DNA of 64,000 bases from Roseiarcus sp963829505 (GTDB lineage Bacteria; Pseudomonadota; Alphaproteobacteria; Rhizobiales; Beijerinckiaceae), in NCBI GenBank assembly GCA_963829505.1, contig CAWHIL010000001.1:1178001-1242000 (forward strand), read 5' to 3'. How positions within the stretch are numbered: the stretch's first letter is position 1; every line of letters begins with the position of its first letter. The translations under genes and the position numbers were made by a program. Of the stretch, positions 17,061-25,602 are shown piece after piece. The notes below the pieces were generated by a model. That model was not told where the DNA came from, searched no databases, and worked only from the letters and a program-made list of their open reading frames with translations.

Positions 17061-17636
17061 ATGGCGTCTTTGACGACGAGGACTTCGCATTCGAATCGAG
17101 CCGCCGCCGCGAGGTCCGCGCAAGGCGTGCCCCGCCGGGCCGCGCTCGCCGCGCTCACCGCGCTCCTGCTCGCGCCCGCGCTCGCTCTCGCCGACCCGGT
17201 CGGCACGGTCACCAAGCTGCCGCTGCCGCGTTTCGCCAGCCTGAAGACCGACCGGGTGAACCTGCGCGAGGGTCCGTCGAAGGATCATGCGACGAAATGG
17301 GTGTACCAGCGCGCCGGGTTGCCGGTTGAGATCACGGCCGAGTTCGAGATCTGGCGCCGCATTCGCGATTCCGAGGGGACCGACGGCTGGGTGCTCCATT
17401 CGCTTCTGTCCGGGCGGCGAACCGCGCTCGTGACGCCGAGCAAAAAGAACGAGAACTCCAAGATTTTCGCCAGGCCCTCGGCAAGCTCCGATCCCGCGGC
17501 GACGCTGCAATCGGGCGTGATCGTCAACCTGCGCAAGTGCGACGGCGCCTGGTGCCAGGTCGACGGCGACGACTTCAAGGGCTATATCGAGCAGTTCAAG
17601 CTGTGGGGCGTCTACCCCAACGAAACGATCGAATGA
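17061..17636 (+). CDS. Exported SH3-domain protein (DUF1058-like)
   Basis: A 191-residue secreted protein. After a basic leader the hydrophobic signal core (AALAALTALLLAPALALA) ends around residue 44. Two bacterial SH3-like repeats follow: the first has the signature RVNLREGPSKDHATKWVYQRAGLPVEI and DGWVLHSLLSG, the second has KIFARPSASSDPAATLQ and a C-C pair in RKCDGAWCQV. Such proteins are presumed to bind peptidoglycan in the periplasm. Start chosen at ATG 17061 because it is nearest the signal; an ATG at 16977 would add 28 residues. It lies 31 bases ahead of regB. Confidence 0.85.
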   Translation: MASLTTRTSHSNRAAAARSAQGVPRRAALAALTALLLAPALALADPVGTVTKLPLPRFASLKTDRVNLREGPSKDHATKWVYQRAGLPVEITAEFEIWRRIRDSEGTDGWVLHSLLSGRRTALVTPSKKNENSKIFARPSASSDPAATLQSGVIVNLRKCDGAWCQVDGDDFKGYIEQFKLWGVYPNETIE

Positions 17637-17667
17637 CCACCGAAGGGGCGGCGGGACCCATCATGAC

Positions 17668-19011
17668 GTGACTGTCGCGCCGCCGCCCGAGCCCGAACGC
17701 CTCGGACGGGAGGCGCGACGCCTCAGGCTCAACACCCTCATCAGACTGCGCTGGCTTGCGGTCGCCGGACAGGCCGCAGCCGTCGTCGTGGCCGTCGTCG
17801 GCCTCGGCCTCGGCGCGCGGGCGCTCCCCTGCTTCGTCCTGATCGGCGTCTCGGCCGCGCTCAATCTCTGGCTGCGCTGGCGCTATCCCTTAAGCGCGCG
17901 GCTCAGCGAGCGCGACGCGACCGTCCTCCTCGCCTACGACATTCTTCAGCTCGCTCTGCTCCTCTTCCTCACCGGAGGCATCGCCAACCCCTTCGTCATC
18001 CTCCTGCTCGCCCCTGTGACGATCGCGGCGGCGTCGCTGCCGTTCGACCGGGCCCTCGGCCTGCTTGCGCTCGCGCTCGTGGCGGCGACAGCGCTCCTTC
18101 GCTTCAGCCTGCCGCTGCCCTGGGCTGGCGGCGGAACGCTCGAGCTGCCGCCGCTCTACGAGGCGGGCGTATGGGCGGCGCTCGCGGTCAGCGCCGCTTT
18201 CGTGTCGCTCTACGCCTACCGGGTCGCGGCGGAGGCGCGTGAGACCGCGAGCGCGCTGACCGCCGCCGAGCTCGTGCTCGCCCGTGCGCAGCATCTGTCG
18301 CAGCTCGACGGGCTTGCCGCGGCGGCGGCGCACGAGCTCGGAACGCCGCTCGCAACCGTCGCCCTTGTCGTCCGCGAGATGGCGGCCGAGGGGCCCGAGG
18401 GCGAGGCGTTCGCCGACGATCTGCGTCTCCTCGAGGAATCGGTCGACCGTTGCCGGGCGATCCTCGGAAAGCTGTCGGCCCCCTCCGACCTCAGCAAGCA
18501 GCCGCTCGACGTGACGAGCCCGATCGAGCTCGCCGAGCTCGCCGCGGCGCCGCACCGTCTCAGCGGCGTCCCGATCAAGGTCACCGGAGAGGGGCCCGAG
18601 CCGCCGCCCCCATGTCCCCGCAACCCCGGCGTCCTCTTCGGACTCGGCGCCCTGATCGAGAACGCGGTCGGTTTCGCGGCCTCATCGGTCACGATCCGCG
18701 CCGAGTGGACGCGCTCGGCGGTGACGATCGTCGTCGCCGACGACGGCGCGGGCTTTCCCCCCGGCGTGCTGGCGCGGATCGGCGAGCCTTACCTTTCCGA
18801 GCGCGCCGGGGCGCGGCGGAGCGAGAAACCGGGAGGAGCGCTCACCTCGGGGGGAGGCCTCGGGCTTGGGCTTTTCATCGCCCGGTCGCTGCTCGAGCGT
18901 TCGCGCGCGACGATCCGGTTCGACAACGCGGCCGCCCCGGCGACCGGGGCGGTGGTCTCTGTGGAGTGGCCGCGTGGGGCCTACGAGGAGAGTCGACGGG
19001 GCGACAAATAG
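17668..19011 (+). CDS. regB: Redox-sensing histidine kinase, RegB/PrrB/ActS type
   Basis: A 447-residue membrane sensor kinase. Six hydrophobic segments span residues ~30-185; the third is followed by GGIANPF, the ubiquinone-sensing GGxxNPF motif of RegB. The dimerisation domain has AHELGTPLATV with the phosphorylated histidine, and a cysteine in DRCRAIL occupies the position of the redox-active cysteine described for RegB. The ATPase domain shows N (ALIENAVGFA), DDGAGFPPG and GGGLGLGLFIA boxes. GTG 17668 is the start, since the ATG just before it meets a stop. The cognate regulator follows. The pair tunes respiration, carbon and nitrogen fixation to redox state in relatives. Confidence 0.94.
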   Translation: MTVAPPPEPERLGREARRLRLNTLIRLRWLAVAGQAAAVVVAVVGLGLGARALPCFVLIGVSAALNLWLRWRYPLSARLSERDATVLLAYDILQLALLLFLTGGIANPFVILLLAPVTIAAASLPFDRALGLLALALVAATALLRFSLPLPWAGGGTLELPPLYEAGVWAALAVSAAFVSLYAYRVAAEARETASALTAAELVLARAQHLSQLDGLAAAAAHELGTPLATVALVVREMAAEGPEGEAFADDLRLLEESVDRCRAILGKLSAPSDLSKQPLDVTSPIELAELAAAPHRLSGVPIKVTGEGPEPPPPCPRNPGVLFGLGALIENAVGFAASSVTIRAEWTRSAVTIVVADDGAGFPPGVLARIGEPYLSERAGARRSEKPGGALTSGGGLGLGLFIARSLLERSRATIRFDNAAAPATGAVVSVEWPRGAYEESRRGDK

Positions 19012-19058
19012 CCTGTAGGCTTTTGCTTTCGGGCCGGTTTACCTCTAGTACGGCGCAA

Positions 19059-19640
19059 ATGGACAAGGACGCTTCGCATCCGTCGAACAACCAGATACAA
19101 ACCGGCGGTGAAACGCTGGACAAGTCGCTGCTCGTCGTGGACGACGATCGGCTGTTTTGCGAGCGGCTTGGCCGGGCGCTGTCGTCGCGAGGCTTTACCG
19201 CCCGCACGGCGATGAGCGTGTCCGAGGCGCTCGCCGCGATCGAGACCTCGGCCCCCGCCTTCGCCGTGATCGATCTCAGGCTCGGCGACGGCAGCGGCCT
19301 CGACGTCATGCGGGCGCTCAAAGCCAAGCGCGCCGACGCACGAGGGGTGATCCTGACCGGCTACGGAGCGATCGCGACCGCGGTCATGGCGGTCAAGCTC
19401 GGCGCCTTCGACTACCTCGCCAAGCCCGCCAACGCCGACGACGTGGTCGCGGCGCTGATGGCCGGACGGCTCGACATGCCGGCCGAGCACGAGCCGCCGA
19501 TGTCGGCCGACCGCGTCCGCTGGGAGCACATCCAGCGGATTTACGAAGCCTGCGAGCGGAACGTCTCCGAAACCGCGCGCCAGCTCAACATGCACCGGCG
19601 CACCCTCCAACGCATCCTCGCCAAGCGCGCCCCTCGGTAG
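19059..19640 (+). CDS. regA: Redox response regulator, RegA/PrrA/ActR type
   Basis: A 193-residue two-domain response regulator. The receiver (residues ~20-135) has the acidic pocket VVDDD, the phospho-acceptor in VIDLRLGDGSG, ILTGYG and the KPA lysine. The Fis-type DNA-binding helix at the end (SETARQLNMHRRTLQRILAKR) is the almost invariant RegA signature. A Pro-containing linker joins the domains. Start at ATG 19059, 47 bases after regB, same strand. No senC/sco gene lies between or next to them, unlike the reg cluster of photosynthetic Rhodobacter. Confidence 0.95.
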   Translation: MDKDASHPSNNQIQTGGETLDKSLLVVDDDRLFCERLGRALSSRGFTARTAMSVSEALAAIETSAPAFAVIDLRLGDGSGLDVMRALKAKRADARGVILTGYGAIATAVMAVKLGAFDYLAKPANADDVVAALMAGRLDMPAEHEPPMSADRVRWEHIQRIYEACERNVSETARQLNMHRRTLQRILAKRAPR

Positions 19641-19671
19641 CCGGAAATCCCGAAGAAGAGTTACCGCTCGC

Positions 19672-20250
19672 TTACGGCATGAGCCCGGTCGCCCGGGCGA
19701 TCTCCTCGGCGCTCCAGCCGATCTGGTCGTAGAGGCCGCGGAAGCGAAGCAGCGCCCCCGGCGCGTCGCCGACGACCGCGCGCCGCACGCGGGCGACGAC
19801 CATCGCGCACCCTGAGCGCTCAATCGTCTCCTCCGCCTCGCACTCGAACGCCGCGGCGCAATCGGCGAGACAGGCGAGATCGTCGCCGAGCGGCCGCCAG
19901 CGGCCGACCCCCACGTACTCCGCGGCGCCGTCCACGCCGGAGAACGCCTCCGCAATCTCCCGTTGATCGCCGCCGAGGAGATTGACCGCCAGTCGGCCCG
20001 TGACGCCGATGAGCGCGTAGGCGCGCGAGGCGCGGTCGAGGCAGACGACCAGGGTCGCCGGGTCAGCCGAAAGGAGGACGACCGAGGTCGCCGTCGCTCC
20101 GGCGCGGGCTTGGCCCGTTCCGGCCGTGACGACGCAGACGCCAGTCGGGATCCGTCGCGCAGCGGCCCGGATGGCCGCTTCGTCCGCGGTCGGGAAGCCG
20201 GCGGCTTGCGGCGGCGGCGCGGGTCGAAGGGAGCGGACGGAAGAGCCCAT
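19672..20250 (-). CDS. Flavin reductase domain protein
   Basis: A 192-residue split-barrel FMN-binding protein of the flavin reductase family that supplies reduced flavin to two-component monooxygenases. The family pattern RRIPTGVCVVTA, GATATSVVLLSADPATLVVCLDRAS and LAVNLLGGDQREIAEAF is clear, as is the late LLRFRGLYDQI. No monooxygenase partner is adjacent, so the oxygenase it serves is unknown. Converges with regA (31-base gap) and is divergent from the sulfur-export cluster. Confidence 0.9.
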   Translation of the reverse strand: MGSSVRSLRPAPPPQAAGFPTADEAAIRAAARRIPTGVCVVTAGTGQARAGATATSVVLLSADPATLVVCLDRASRAYALIGVTGRLAVNLLGGDQREIAEAFSGVDGAAEYVGVGRWRPLGDDLACLADCAAAFECEAEETIERSGCAMVVARVRRAVVGDAPGALLRFRGLYDQIGWSAEEIARATGLMP

Positions 20251-20371
20251 CGCGAGATTTCCCTGGCTGGAGGCGATTTCGCCTCAAATTCCGAGAGACC
20301 GGCCCCGGTCCGTGCCCGTTCGACCGCGCGGAGCCGAACCGACGCCGCTTTTCGATCGTGCTCCACAGAAG

Positions 20372-20399
20372 TTGACTAATTTAATAGACACTATATTAT
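20372..20399 (+). promoter_or_regulatory. Promoter of the sulfate-exporter cluster
   Basis: TTGACT at 20372-20377 and TATTAT at 20394-20399 are separated by 16 bases in an AT-rich patch, an unusually good sigma70-type match for this GC-rich genome. The overlap of AT-rich half-sites (TTAATAG ... CTATATTA) could accommodate an ArsR/BigR-like repressor, which is speculation. AAAGG precedes the gene start at 20433. Confidence 0.6.
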
Positions 20400-20432
20400 T
20401 TCCGCGCAAGCCCTTCTGATAAAGGTTGTCCG

Positions 20433-21896
20433 ATGTCCGACGCAGCCCTTCCCGCCGTCTCGGCCGAACGCGCCGCATGGAGCGAGGACTGGCTGGCCGT
20501 CGTCATCGGCTTCGGGATCCTTGCGCTGGCGCTCCTCTCGCTTGCGGGAATCGACGCGCTCGGATGGGTCGCGACGACGTCGGTCTGGACCGATCCGACC
20601 GCGGGACTCGCGCCCGTCTCGAAGGCCTATGCCTCCTTGAGCGGCGGCGTCTCGCTCCTTCTCACCACCCTCGCGCTTCTCGTCGTCCTCAGCGCCGGCG
20701 CCGCCGCGCTCGGCGAGGACGTCCGGCGCTTCGCGCTCGCCTTCACCCTCGTCTTCGTCATCGCCTATGCGAGTTGGTTCGTCGGCGCCTGGGCGCGCTT
20801 CGCCGCTGTGACGCCGGCCGAGCAGGCGAAGTTCGGCCTCTCGTGGTCGCTGAAGCTGACGAGCGAGGGCGGCTTCATCGTCGCGCTGATCGCAGGCCTC
20901 GTAATCGCCAACGTCTTTCCCGGGCTCGCCGAGCGCCTGACGAGCGCGGTGAAGCCCGAACTCTACATCAAGATTGCGATCGTCATCCTCGGCGCCTTCA
21001 TCGCGGTCACCGCCGCCGGCAAGCTCACCCTCGCCTCGTCCCTCCTCCTGCGTGGCGTCGCGGCCATCGTCGAGGCCTATCTCATCTACTGGCCGGTCGT
21101 TTACCTCATCGCCCGCAAGGGCTTCGGCTTCAGCCGCGAATGGTCGGCGCCGCTCGCCTCCGGCATCTCGATCTGCGGCGTCGCCGCGGCGATCGCGACC
21201 GGCGGGGCGATTCGCGCCCGGCCGCAGGTCCCGATCCTCGTCTCCTCGCTCGTGGCGATCTTCGCCGCCGTCGAGGTGCTGGTCCTTCCGTGGATCGCGC
21301 AAGCCTTTATGGCGCACGAGCCCCTGGTCGCGGCGGCCTGGATGGGGCTCGCGGTCAAGACCGACGGCGCCGCGGTCGCCGCGGGCGGGATCACCCAATC
21401 GCTCATTCAGGCGAAGGCCGCGGCGGAGGGGATCAACTATCAGCCGGGCTGGATGCTTTCGGTGACCGCGACGGTAAAGGTGTTCATCGACGTCTTCATC
21501 GGCGTCTGGGCCTTCATCCTCGCCTGGATCTGGACCAACCATGTCAATCCGGACGCCGATAAGGCTAGAGCGATCGAGATCTGGCGCCGGTTTCCGAAGT
21601 TCATCCTCGGCTTCGTCGCGACCTTCGCGATCGGGCTCGCGCTGGCGCTGCTCACGCCCGCCGGCGCGAACGGAAAGCTCGCCGCCGCGATCGGCGAGGC
21701 GAACGTGCTCCGGGTGATCTTCTTCACCCTTGCCTTCTTCTCGATCGGGGTGATGTCCGACTTCCGCCGGCTTTGGGCGGACGGCTTCGGCAAGCTCGCG
21801 GCCGTCTACGTCGTCTCGCTGTTCGGTTTCGTGATCTGGGTCGGGTTTGTCATTTCCTGGCTCTTCTTCGCCGGCGTCAAGCCGCCGCTTGCTTAA
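20433..21896 (+). CDS. YeiH/putative sulfate exporter (PSE) family transporter
   Basis: A 487-residue inner-membrane protein with about 12 hydrophobic segments. It matches the YeiH/UPF0324 'putative sulfate exporter' family: the core has EGGFIVALIAGLVIANVFPGL, ICGVAAAIATGGAIRA and MGLAVKTDGAAVAAGG, then SVTATVKVFIDVFIGVWAF. The length exceeds the ~340 of short YeiH because of an N-terminal extension with extra membrane segments. The family's transport activity is assumed rather than proven; neighbouring YeeE/YedE genes support a sulfur role. First gene of a four-gene unit. Confidence 0.85.
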   Translation: MSDAALPAVSAERAAWSEDWLAVVIGFGILALALLSLAGIDALGWVATTSVWTDPTAGLAPVSKAYASLSGGVSLLLTTLALLVVLSAGAAALGEDVRRFALAFTLVFVIAYASWFVGAWARFAAVTPAEQAKFGLSWSLKLTSEGGFIVALIAGLVIANVFPGLAERLTSAVKPELYIKIAIVILGAFIAVTAAGKLTLASSLLLRGVAAIVEAYLIYWPVVYLIARKGFGFSREWSAPLASGISICGVAAAIATGGAIRARPQVPILVSSLVAIFAAVEVLVLPWIAQAFMAHEPLVAAAWMGLAVKTDGAAVAAGGITQSLIQAKAAAEGINYQPGWMLSVTATVKVFIDVFIGVWAFILAWIWTNHVNPDADKARAIEIWRRFPKFILGFVATFAIGLALALLTPAGANGKLAAAIGEANVLRVIFFTLAFFSIGVMSDFRRLWADGFGKLAAVYVVSLFGFVIWVGFVISWLFFAGVKPPLA

Positions 21897-21908
21897 AGGA
21901 GACGGCCC

Positions 21909-22058
21909 ATGCCCGCCCCCGACCTCCGCGACGAGATGAAGGCGCCGCCCGAGCCGCTCCTGCCGATCGAGAAGCGGCTGATCGGCTGGAGCCTCGGACT
22001 GGGGCTCGTCCTGCTTGTGCTGCTCGTGCTCGTCAACCATCTCATCCCCTTGAACTGA
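21909..22058 (+). CDS. Single-span membrane peptide in sulfur cluster (49 aa)
   Basis: A 49-residue ORF starting at ATG 21909, 12 bases after the exporter gene, with AAAGGAGA ahead. Residues 1-24 are charged and cytoplasmic-looking (ends in LPIEKRLIGW), followed by one strongly hydrophobic leucine/valine segment (~25-45) and a short tail. It probably acts as an accessory subunit of the neighbouring exporter. No family recognised. Confidence 0.65.
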   Translation: MPAPDLRDEMKAPPEPLLPIEKRLIGWSLGLGLVLLVLLVLVNHLIPLN

Positions 22059-22086
22059 GACGGATGTCCGGATGGGCTCGAGCGCC

Positions 22087-22530
22087 ATGACCATCGACTG
22101 GGCTCATTTCACGCCGCTCTCGGCCCTGGCCGGCGGAATCCTGATCGGCCTCGCGGCTGCATGGCTCGTCCTCGGCTCCGGCCGCGTGCTCGGCGCGTCC
22201 GGCCTTCTCGGCGGCCTCATCCCGCCGCGCGCCGGCGACTGGCCGTGGCGGGCGCAGGCGATCCTCGGCCTGATCCTCGCGCCGGTCGTCGCCCGGGCGC
22301 TGATCGGAACGCCCCCGCCCGCGATCCTGGCCGGTCCCGCGACGTTGATCGCCGGCGGACTTCTCGTCGGTTTCGGGACACGGCTCGCCAACGGTTGCAC
22401 GAGCGGCCATGGCGTCTGCGGGCTCGCCCGCCTTTCGCCGCGCTCGCTCGTCGCCACCCTGACCTTCATGGCCGCAGGCTTCGCGACCGTCTTCGTCGTG
22501 CGGCACGTCCTCGGCGGAGGCGTTCCGTGA
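22087..22530 (+). CDS. YeeE/YedE family protein, N-terminal half type
   Basis: A membrane protein of 147 residues with four hydrophobic segments. The signature GTRLANGCTSGHGVCGLARLS is the cysteine-containing motif of the YeeE/YedE (PF04143) sulfur/thiosulfate transport family. The conserved protein opening MTIDWAHFTPLSALAGG places the start at ATG 22087; ATG 22072 in the same frame would add five residues. In this organism the family is split into two half-length proteins, this and the following one, a common arrangement next to sulfide or persulfide genes. Confidence 0.88.
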   Translation: MTIDWAHFTPLSALAGGILIGLAAAWLVLGSGRVLGASGLLGGLIPPRAGDWPWRAQAILGLILAPVVARALIGTPPPAILAGPATLIAGGLLVGFGTRLANGCTSGHGVCGLARLSPRSLVATLTFMAAGFATVFVVRHVLGGGVP

Positions 22531-22976
22531 GGCGCGTCACGCCGTTCGTCGCCGGGCTCCTGTTCGGCCTCGGGCTCTGCCTCTCCGGCATGACGAGCCC
22601 CGTCAAGGTCCTCGGCTTTCTCGACCTCGCAGGCGCCTGGGATCCTTCGCTCGCCCTCGTCATGGCCGGCGCCATCGCCGTCGCGCTGCCCGCCTTCCGC
22701 CTCGCCCATGCACGACCGTCGCCGCCCGCGTCGGACCCGATCGATCTGCCGAACGCGAACGCGATCGACGCGCGGCTCGTCGGCGGTTCGCTCTCGTTCG
22801 GCGTCGGCTGGGGGCTTGTGGGCTTGTGCCCCGGCCCGGCGATCGCCGACCTCGGCTTTCTCGACGGCCGCGCGGCCGTCTTCGTCGCCGCGATGGCGGC
22901 CGGCATGGCGATCTTCGCCGCCCTGCCGGCGCTCAGGGCGGCAGGCCCCGCTCAGCCCGCGCTCGACGACGGCTGA
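22527..22976 (+). CDS. YeeE/YedE family protein, second half (DUF6691-like)
   Basis: A 149-residue, four-span membrane protein beginning with GTG 22527, which overlaps the stop of the preceding gene. It has the GLCLSGMTSPVKVLGFLDLAG opening and the late VGLCPGPAIADL motif typical of the second half of split YeeE/YedE transporters. Together the pair probably forms one sulfur-transport unit in the inner membrane. No sulfurtransferase or persulfide dioxygenase gene is adjacent. Confidence 0.88.
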   Translation: MRRVTPFVAGLLFGLGLCLSGMTSPVKVLGFLDLAGAWDPSLALVMAGAIAVALPAFRLAHARPSPPASDPIDLPNANAIDARLVGGSLSFGVGWGLVGLCPGPAIADLGFLDGRAAVFVAAMAAGMAIFAALPALRAAGPAQPALDDG

Positions 22977-23088
22977 CGACGGCCGCCTCAATTCGCCGAG
23001 CGCCCGCGGGGCGTCGCGCCGCATTTCACCGCTGTCCGGGTCATTGCGCCGTTCGGAAGTTCGGAGCAGGGCGAAGCCGATAATTTAG

Positions 23089-23167
23089 TTGACATGCTTA
23101 GTAAGGCGTGGCGTACTAAACACAAATTTAGCCCTTACTGGGTCGCGGTTTACGCGTGGGTTTAGTA
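23089..23167 (+). promoter_or_regulatory. Promoter and putative operator ahead of the dihydroxyacetone operon
   Basis: TTGACA at 23089-23094 and TACTAA at 23114-23119 form a plausible promoter with 19-base spacing. TACTAAAC (23114-23121) and its exact complement GTTTAGTA (23160-23167) form an inverted repeat with a 38-base interval; further TTTAG and CTTAGTAAGG words lie between. The layout suggests a looping or dual-site repressor of the ABC/PTS operon. SBP start follows 40 bases later with GAGGAG. Confidence 0.5.
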
Positions 23168-23207
23168 TCGGCCGGCAGAGACTGGCCAACACGAGGAGGA
23201 GCGAACA

Positions 23208-24554
23208 ATGAGGATGAGCGGGACCAAACTCTCTTTCGCATGCGCCGCAGGAACGATGGCGCTCACTCTCGGGGCGGCGCCGTCCGCATATGCTGAGGGC
23301 AAGTCGCTGACCATGTGCTGGGCGGCGTGGGATCCGGCGAACGCGCTCGTCGAGCTCGACAAGGATTTCACCAAACAGACGGGCATCGAGATGAAGCACG
23401 AGTTCGTCCCCTGGACGAGCTACGCAGACCACTTCATCAATCTGCTCAACTCGCGCAGCAGCGAATGCGATCTGATCATCGGCGACAGCCAATGGATCGG
23501 GGGCGCTGCCGAAAATAAGTGGTACATCAAGCTCAACGACTTCTTCGACAAGAACAAGATTTCGATGGACTCCTTCCTGCCGGCGACCGTCGTCGGCTAC
23601 GCGGAGTGGCCCAAGAACACGCCGAACTATTGGGGGCTGCCCGCGATGGCCGACGCGGTCGGCTGGACCTATCGCAAGGACTGGTTCGAGAAGCCCGAGA
23701 TCCGCGCCGAATTCAAGGCGAAATACAATCGCGAGCTCGAGCCGCCGAAGACCTGGGACGAATTGATCGAAATCTCGAAATTTTTCACCGGCAAGGAGAT
23801 CGACGGCAAGAAGGTCTACGGGACGTACATTTTCACCGAGCGCGGCTCGGAAGGCATCACGATGGGCGTCACCAACGCGATGTACAATTACGGCTTCGAC
23901 TACATGGACCCGGACAAACCCTATCATATGACAGGGATCGTCAACTCCGCCGGAGCCGCCAAGGGCATGGACGTCTACAAGGAGCTGTTCGCCTGCTGCC
24001 AGCCGCCCGGACTGACGAACGCCTACATGCAGGAGGGTCTCGACGCCTTCAAGTCCGGCCAGGTCGCCATGCAGATGAACTGGTACGCCTTCTTCCCCGG
24101 GCTCGCCAAGGACCCGAACGTCGGCGGCGACAAGATCGGCTTCTTCATGAATCCCGCCGGGCCGACCGGCCAGTTCAGCCAGCTCGGCGGCCAGGGCCTT
24201 TCGGTCGTCGCCGCTTCGAAAGACGTCGACGACGCGCTGCTCTACGTGAAGTGGTTTGCGCAACCGGACGTCCAGCAGAAGTGGACCGACCTCGGCGGCG
24301 CATCGGCCTCGAAGGCCGTTCTCTTGTCGGACGCCTACAAGAAAAGCGCGCCCTACGCGCCCTCGTTCGTCGACACGATGGGGATCGTCAAGGACTTCTG
24401 GGCGGAGCCGCTCTACGTCCCGCTCCTCCTCGACATGCAGAACCGCGTGCATGACTATGTCGTGGCCAACAAGGGCACGTCGCAGGAGGCGCTCAACTCG
24501 CTGGTGAAGGACTGGAAGAAGGTCTTCAAGCAGGAAGGCAAGGATCCGTCTTAA
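23208..24554 (+). CDS. ABC transporter substrate-binding protein (CUT1 type)
   Basis: A 448-residue periplasmic receptor and first gene of the operon. The signal peptide covers residues 1-29 (cleavage after PSAYA). The mature part has the bacterial extracellular solute-binding fold with an aromatic-rich N-lobe, CDLIIGDSQWIGG, WGLPAMADAVGWTYRKDWF and QLGGQGLSVVA. Several cysteines (Cys37, a CC pair near 263) could form a disulfide. The ligand is unknown; the downstream dihydroxyacetone kinase suggests a triose or a polyol that becomes one. ATG 23208 is preceded by GAGGAG at good distance. Confidence 0.88.
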   Translation: MRMSGTKLSFACAAGTMALTLGAAPSAYAEGKSLTMCWAAWDPANALVELDKDFTKQTGIEMKHEFVPWTSYADHFINLLNSRSSECDLIIGDSQWIGGAAENKWYIKLNDFFDKNKISMDSFLPATVVGYAEWPKNTPNYWGLPAMADAVGWTYRKDWFEKPEIRAEFKAKYNRELEPPKTWDELIEISKFFTGKEIDGKKVYGTYIFTERGSEGITMGVTNAMYNYGFDYMDPDKPYHMTGIVNSAGAAKGMDVYKELFACCQPPGLTNAYMQEGLDAFKSGQVAMQMNWYAFFPGLAKDPNVGGDKIGFFMNPAGPTGQFSQLGGQGLSVVAASKDVDDALLYVKWFAQPDVQQKWTDLGGASASKAVLLSDAYKKSAPYAPSFVDTMGIVKDFWAEPLYVPLLLDMQNRVHDYVVANKGTSQEALNSLVKDWKKVFKQEGKDPS

Positions 24555-24593
24555 GACTGGCGCGTCAAGCGCTCTTCGTCGAAGTTCCTCTCT

Positions 24594-24614
24594 CCCCCGG
24601 CGCGTGTCCGGGGG
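24594..24614 (+). promoter_or_regulatory. Intercistronic hairpin after the binding-protein gene
   Basis: CCCCCGG and CCGGGGG form a perfect 7-bp GC stem around CGCGTGT, 40 bases beyond the binding-protein stop. Such structures often stabilise the upstream mRNA and raise receptor levels over permease levels in ABC operons. It argues against a permease start at GTG 24604, which lies in the loop. Confidence 0.55.
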
Positions 24615-24642
24615 GGATCTGACGGCGCGCGAGCGGACGGAC

Positions 24643-25602
24643 ATGAACGGTACGAACGCCACTCAGACGCTGATCGACCGCAGAGCCATGCGGTCCGACG
24701 CGTACGTCGCTCCGCGGGCCCGCGGCCTGTCGGACCGCGCCATCGCCTGGCTCTTCATCCTGCCGACGATGGCGCTCCTGCTGGCGATCAACATCTTCCC
24801 GCTGATCTGGGCGATCCGGCTGTCGTTCACCGGGTTCATGGCCAATCTGCCGGCGCCCGCCCGGTTCACCGGTCTCGACAATTACGTGGACATCCTGACG
24901 GACGAGGATGTCTGGACGAACTTCCGCATCACCGCGCATTTCGTCGTCTGGACCATCGCGCTGCAGGTGATCGTCGGCCTTGGCCTGGCGCTGCTCGTCA
25001 ACGCCAAGTTTCGCGGCCACAGCTTCTGGACGACCGTCATCCTCCTGCCGATGATGCTGTCGCCGGCAGTGGTCGGCAATTTCTGGACACTGCTGTTCCA
25101 GCCGCAGATCGGCCCGTTCAACTACCTCATCAGCTTCTTCACCGGCGCGGCGCCGAGTTCGTTCACGATGATCGGCAGCGTCACGCTCGCGCCCTGGACG
25201 ATCGTGCTGGTCAACACCTGGATGTGGGCGCCTTACGTGATGTTGATCTGCCTCGCAGGCCTACGCTCGATCCCCGATTACATCTACGAAGCCGCCGAAG
25301 TCGATCGCGCCTCGCCGCTGCGGCAATTCTGGTCGATCACCCTGCCGATGGTGCTGCCCTTCCTGATGCTCGCCGTGCTGTTTCAGGCGATCCAGTCGTT
25401 CGTCATGTTCGACATGGTCAACCTGCTTACCTCCGGCGGACCAGGATCGACGACCGAACTCGTGTCGATCACGCTGAAACGCGCCGCGTTCGAAAAATGG
25501 GAGACCGGCTACGCTTCCGCCCTCGCCGTCATCCTCTTCGTCACGATCTTCGGCGCCGCCAATGTCTACGTGCGGGCGCTCAACTGGGTGAAGCAGCAAT
25601 GA
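24643..25602 (+). CDS. ABC transporter permease 1 (CUT1, MalF type)
   Basis: A 319-residue inner-membrane permease with six hydrophobic segments. The EAA loop that contacts the ATPase is visible as EAAEVDRASPLRQFWSITLP near residue 215. Start at ATG 24643 is chosen because the longer GTG start would begin inside a stem-loop. Its stop overlaps the next permease start by four bases. Partner of the following permease; together they make the membrane pore for the ligand. Confidence 0.92.
   Translation: MNGTNATQTLIDRRAMRSDAYVAPRARGLSDRAIAWLFILPTMALLLAINIFPLIWAIRLSFTGFMANLPAPARFTGLDNYVDILTDEDVWTNFRITAHFVVWTIALQVIVGLGLALLVNAKFRGHSFWTTVILLPMMLSPAVVGNFWTLLFQPQIGPFNYLISFFTGAAPSSFTMIGSVTLAPWTIVLVNTWMWAPYVMLICLAGLRSIPDYIYEAAEVDRASPLRQFWSITLPMVLPFLMLAVLFQAIQSFVMFDMVNLLTSGGPGSTTELVSITLKRAAFEKWETGYASALAVILFVTIFGAANVYVRALNWVKQQ

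Noticed and set aside
17668..19640. Photosynthesis regulon or photosynthetic cluster near regB/regA
   Set aside because: No senC, puf, puh, bch or crt genes are in the window; the pair also occurs in non-photosynthetic relatives.
24604..24642. Longer start (GTG 24604) for the first permease
   Set aside because: It falls in the loop of a stable intercistronic hairpin and the added residues are not conserved-looking.
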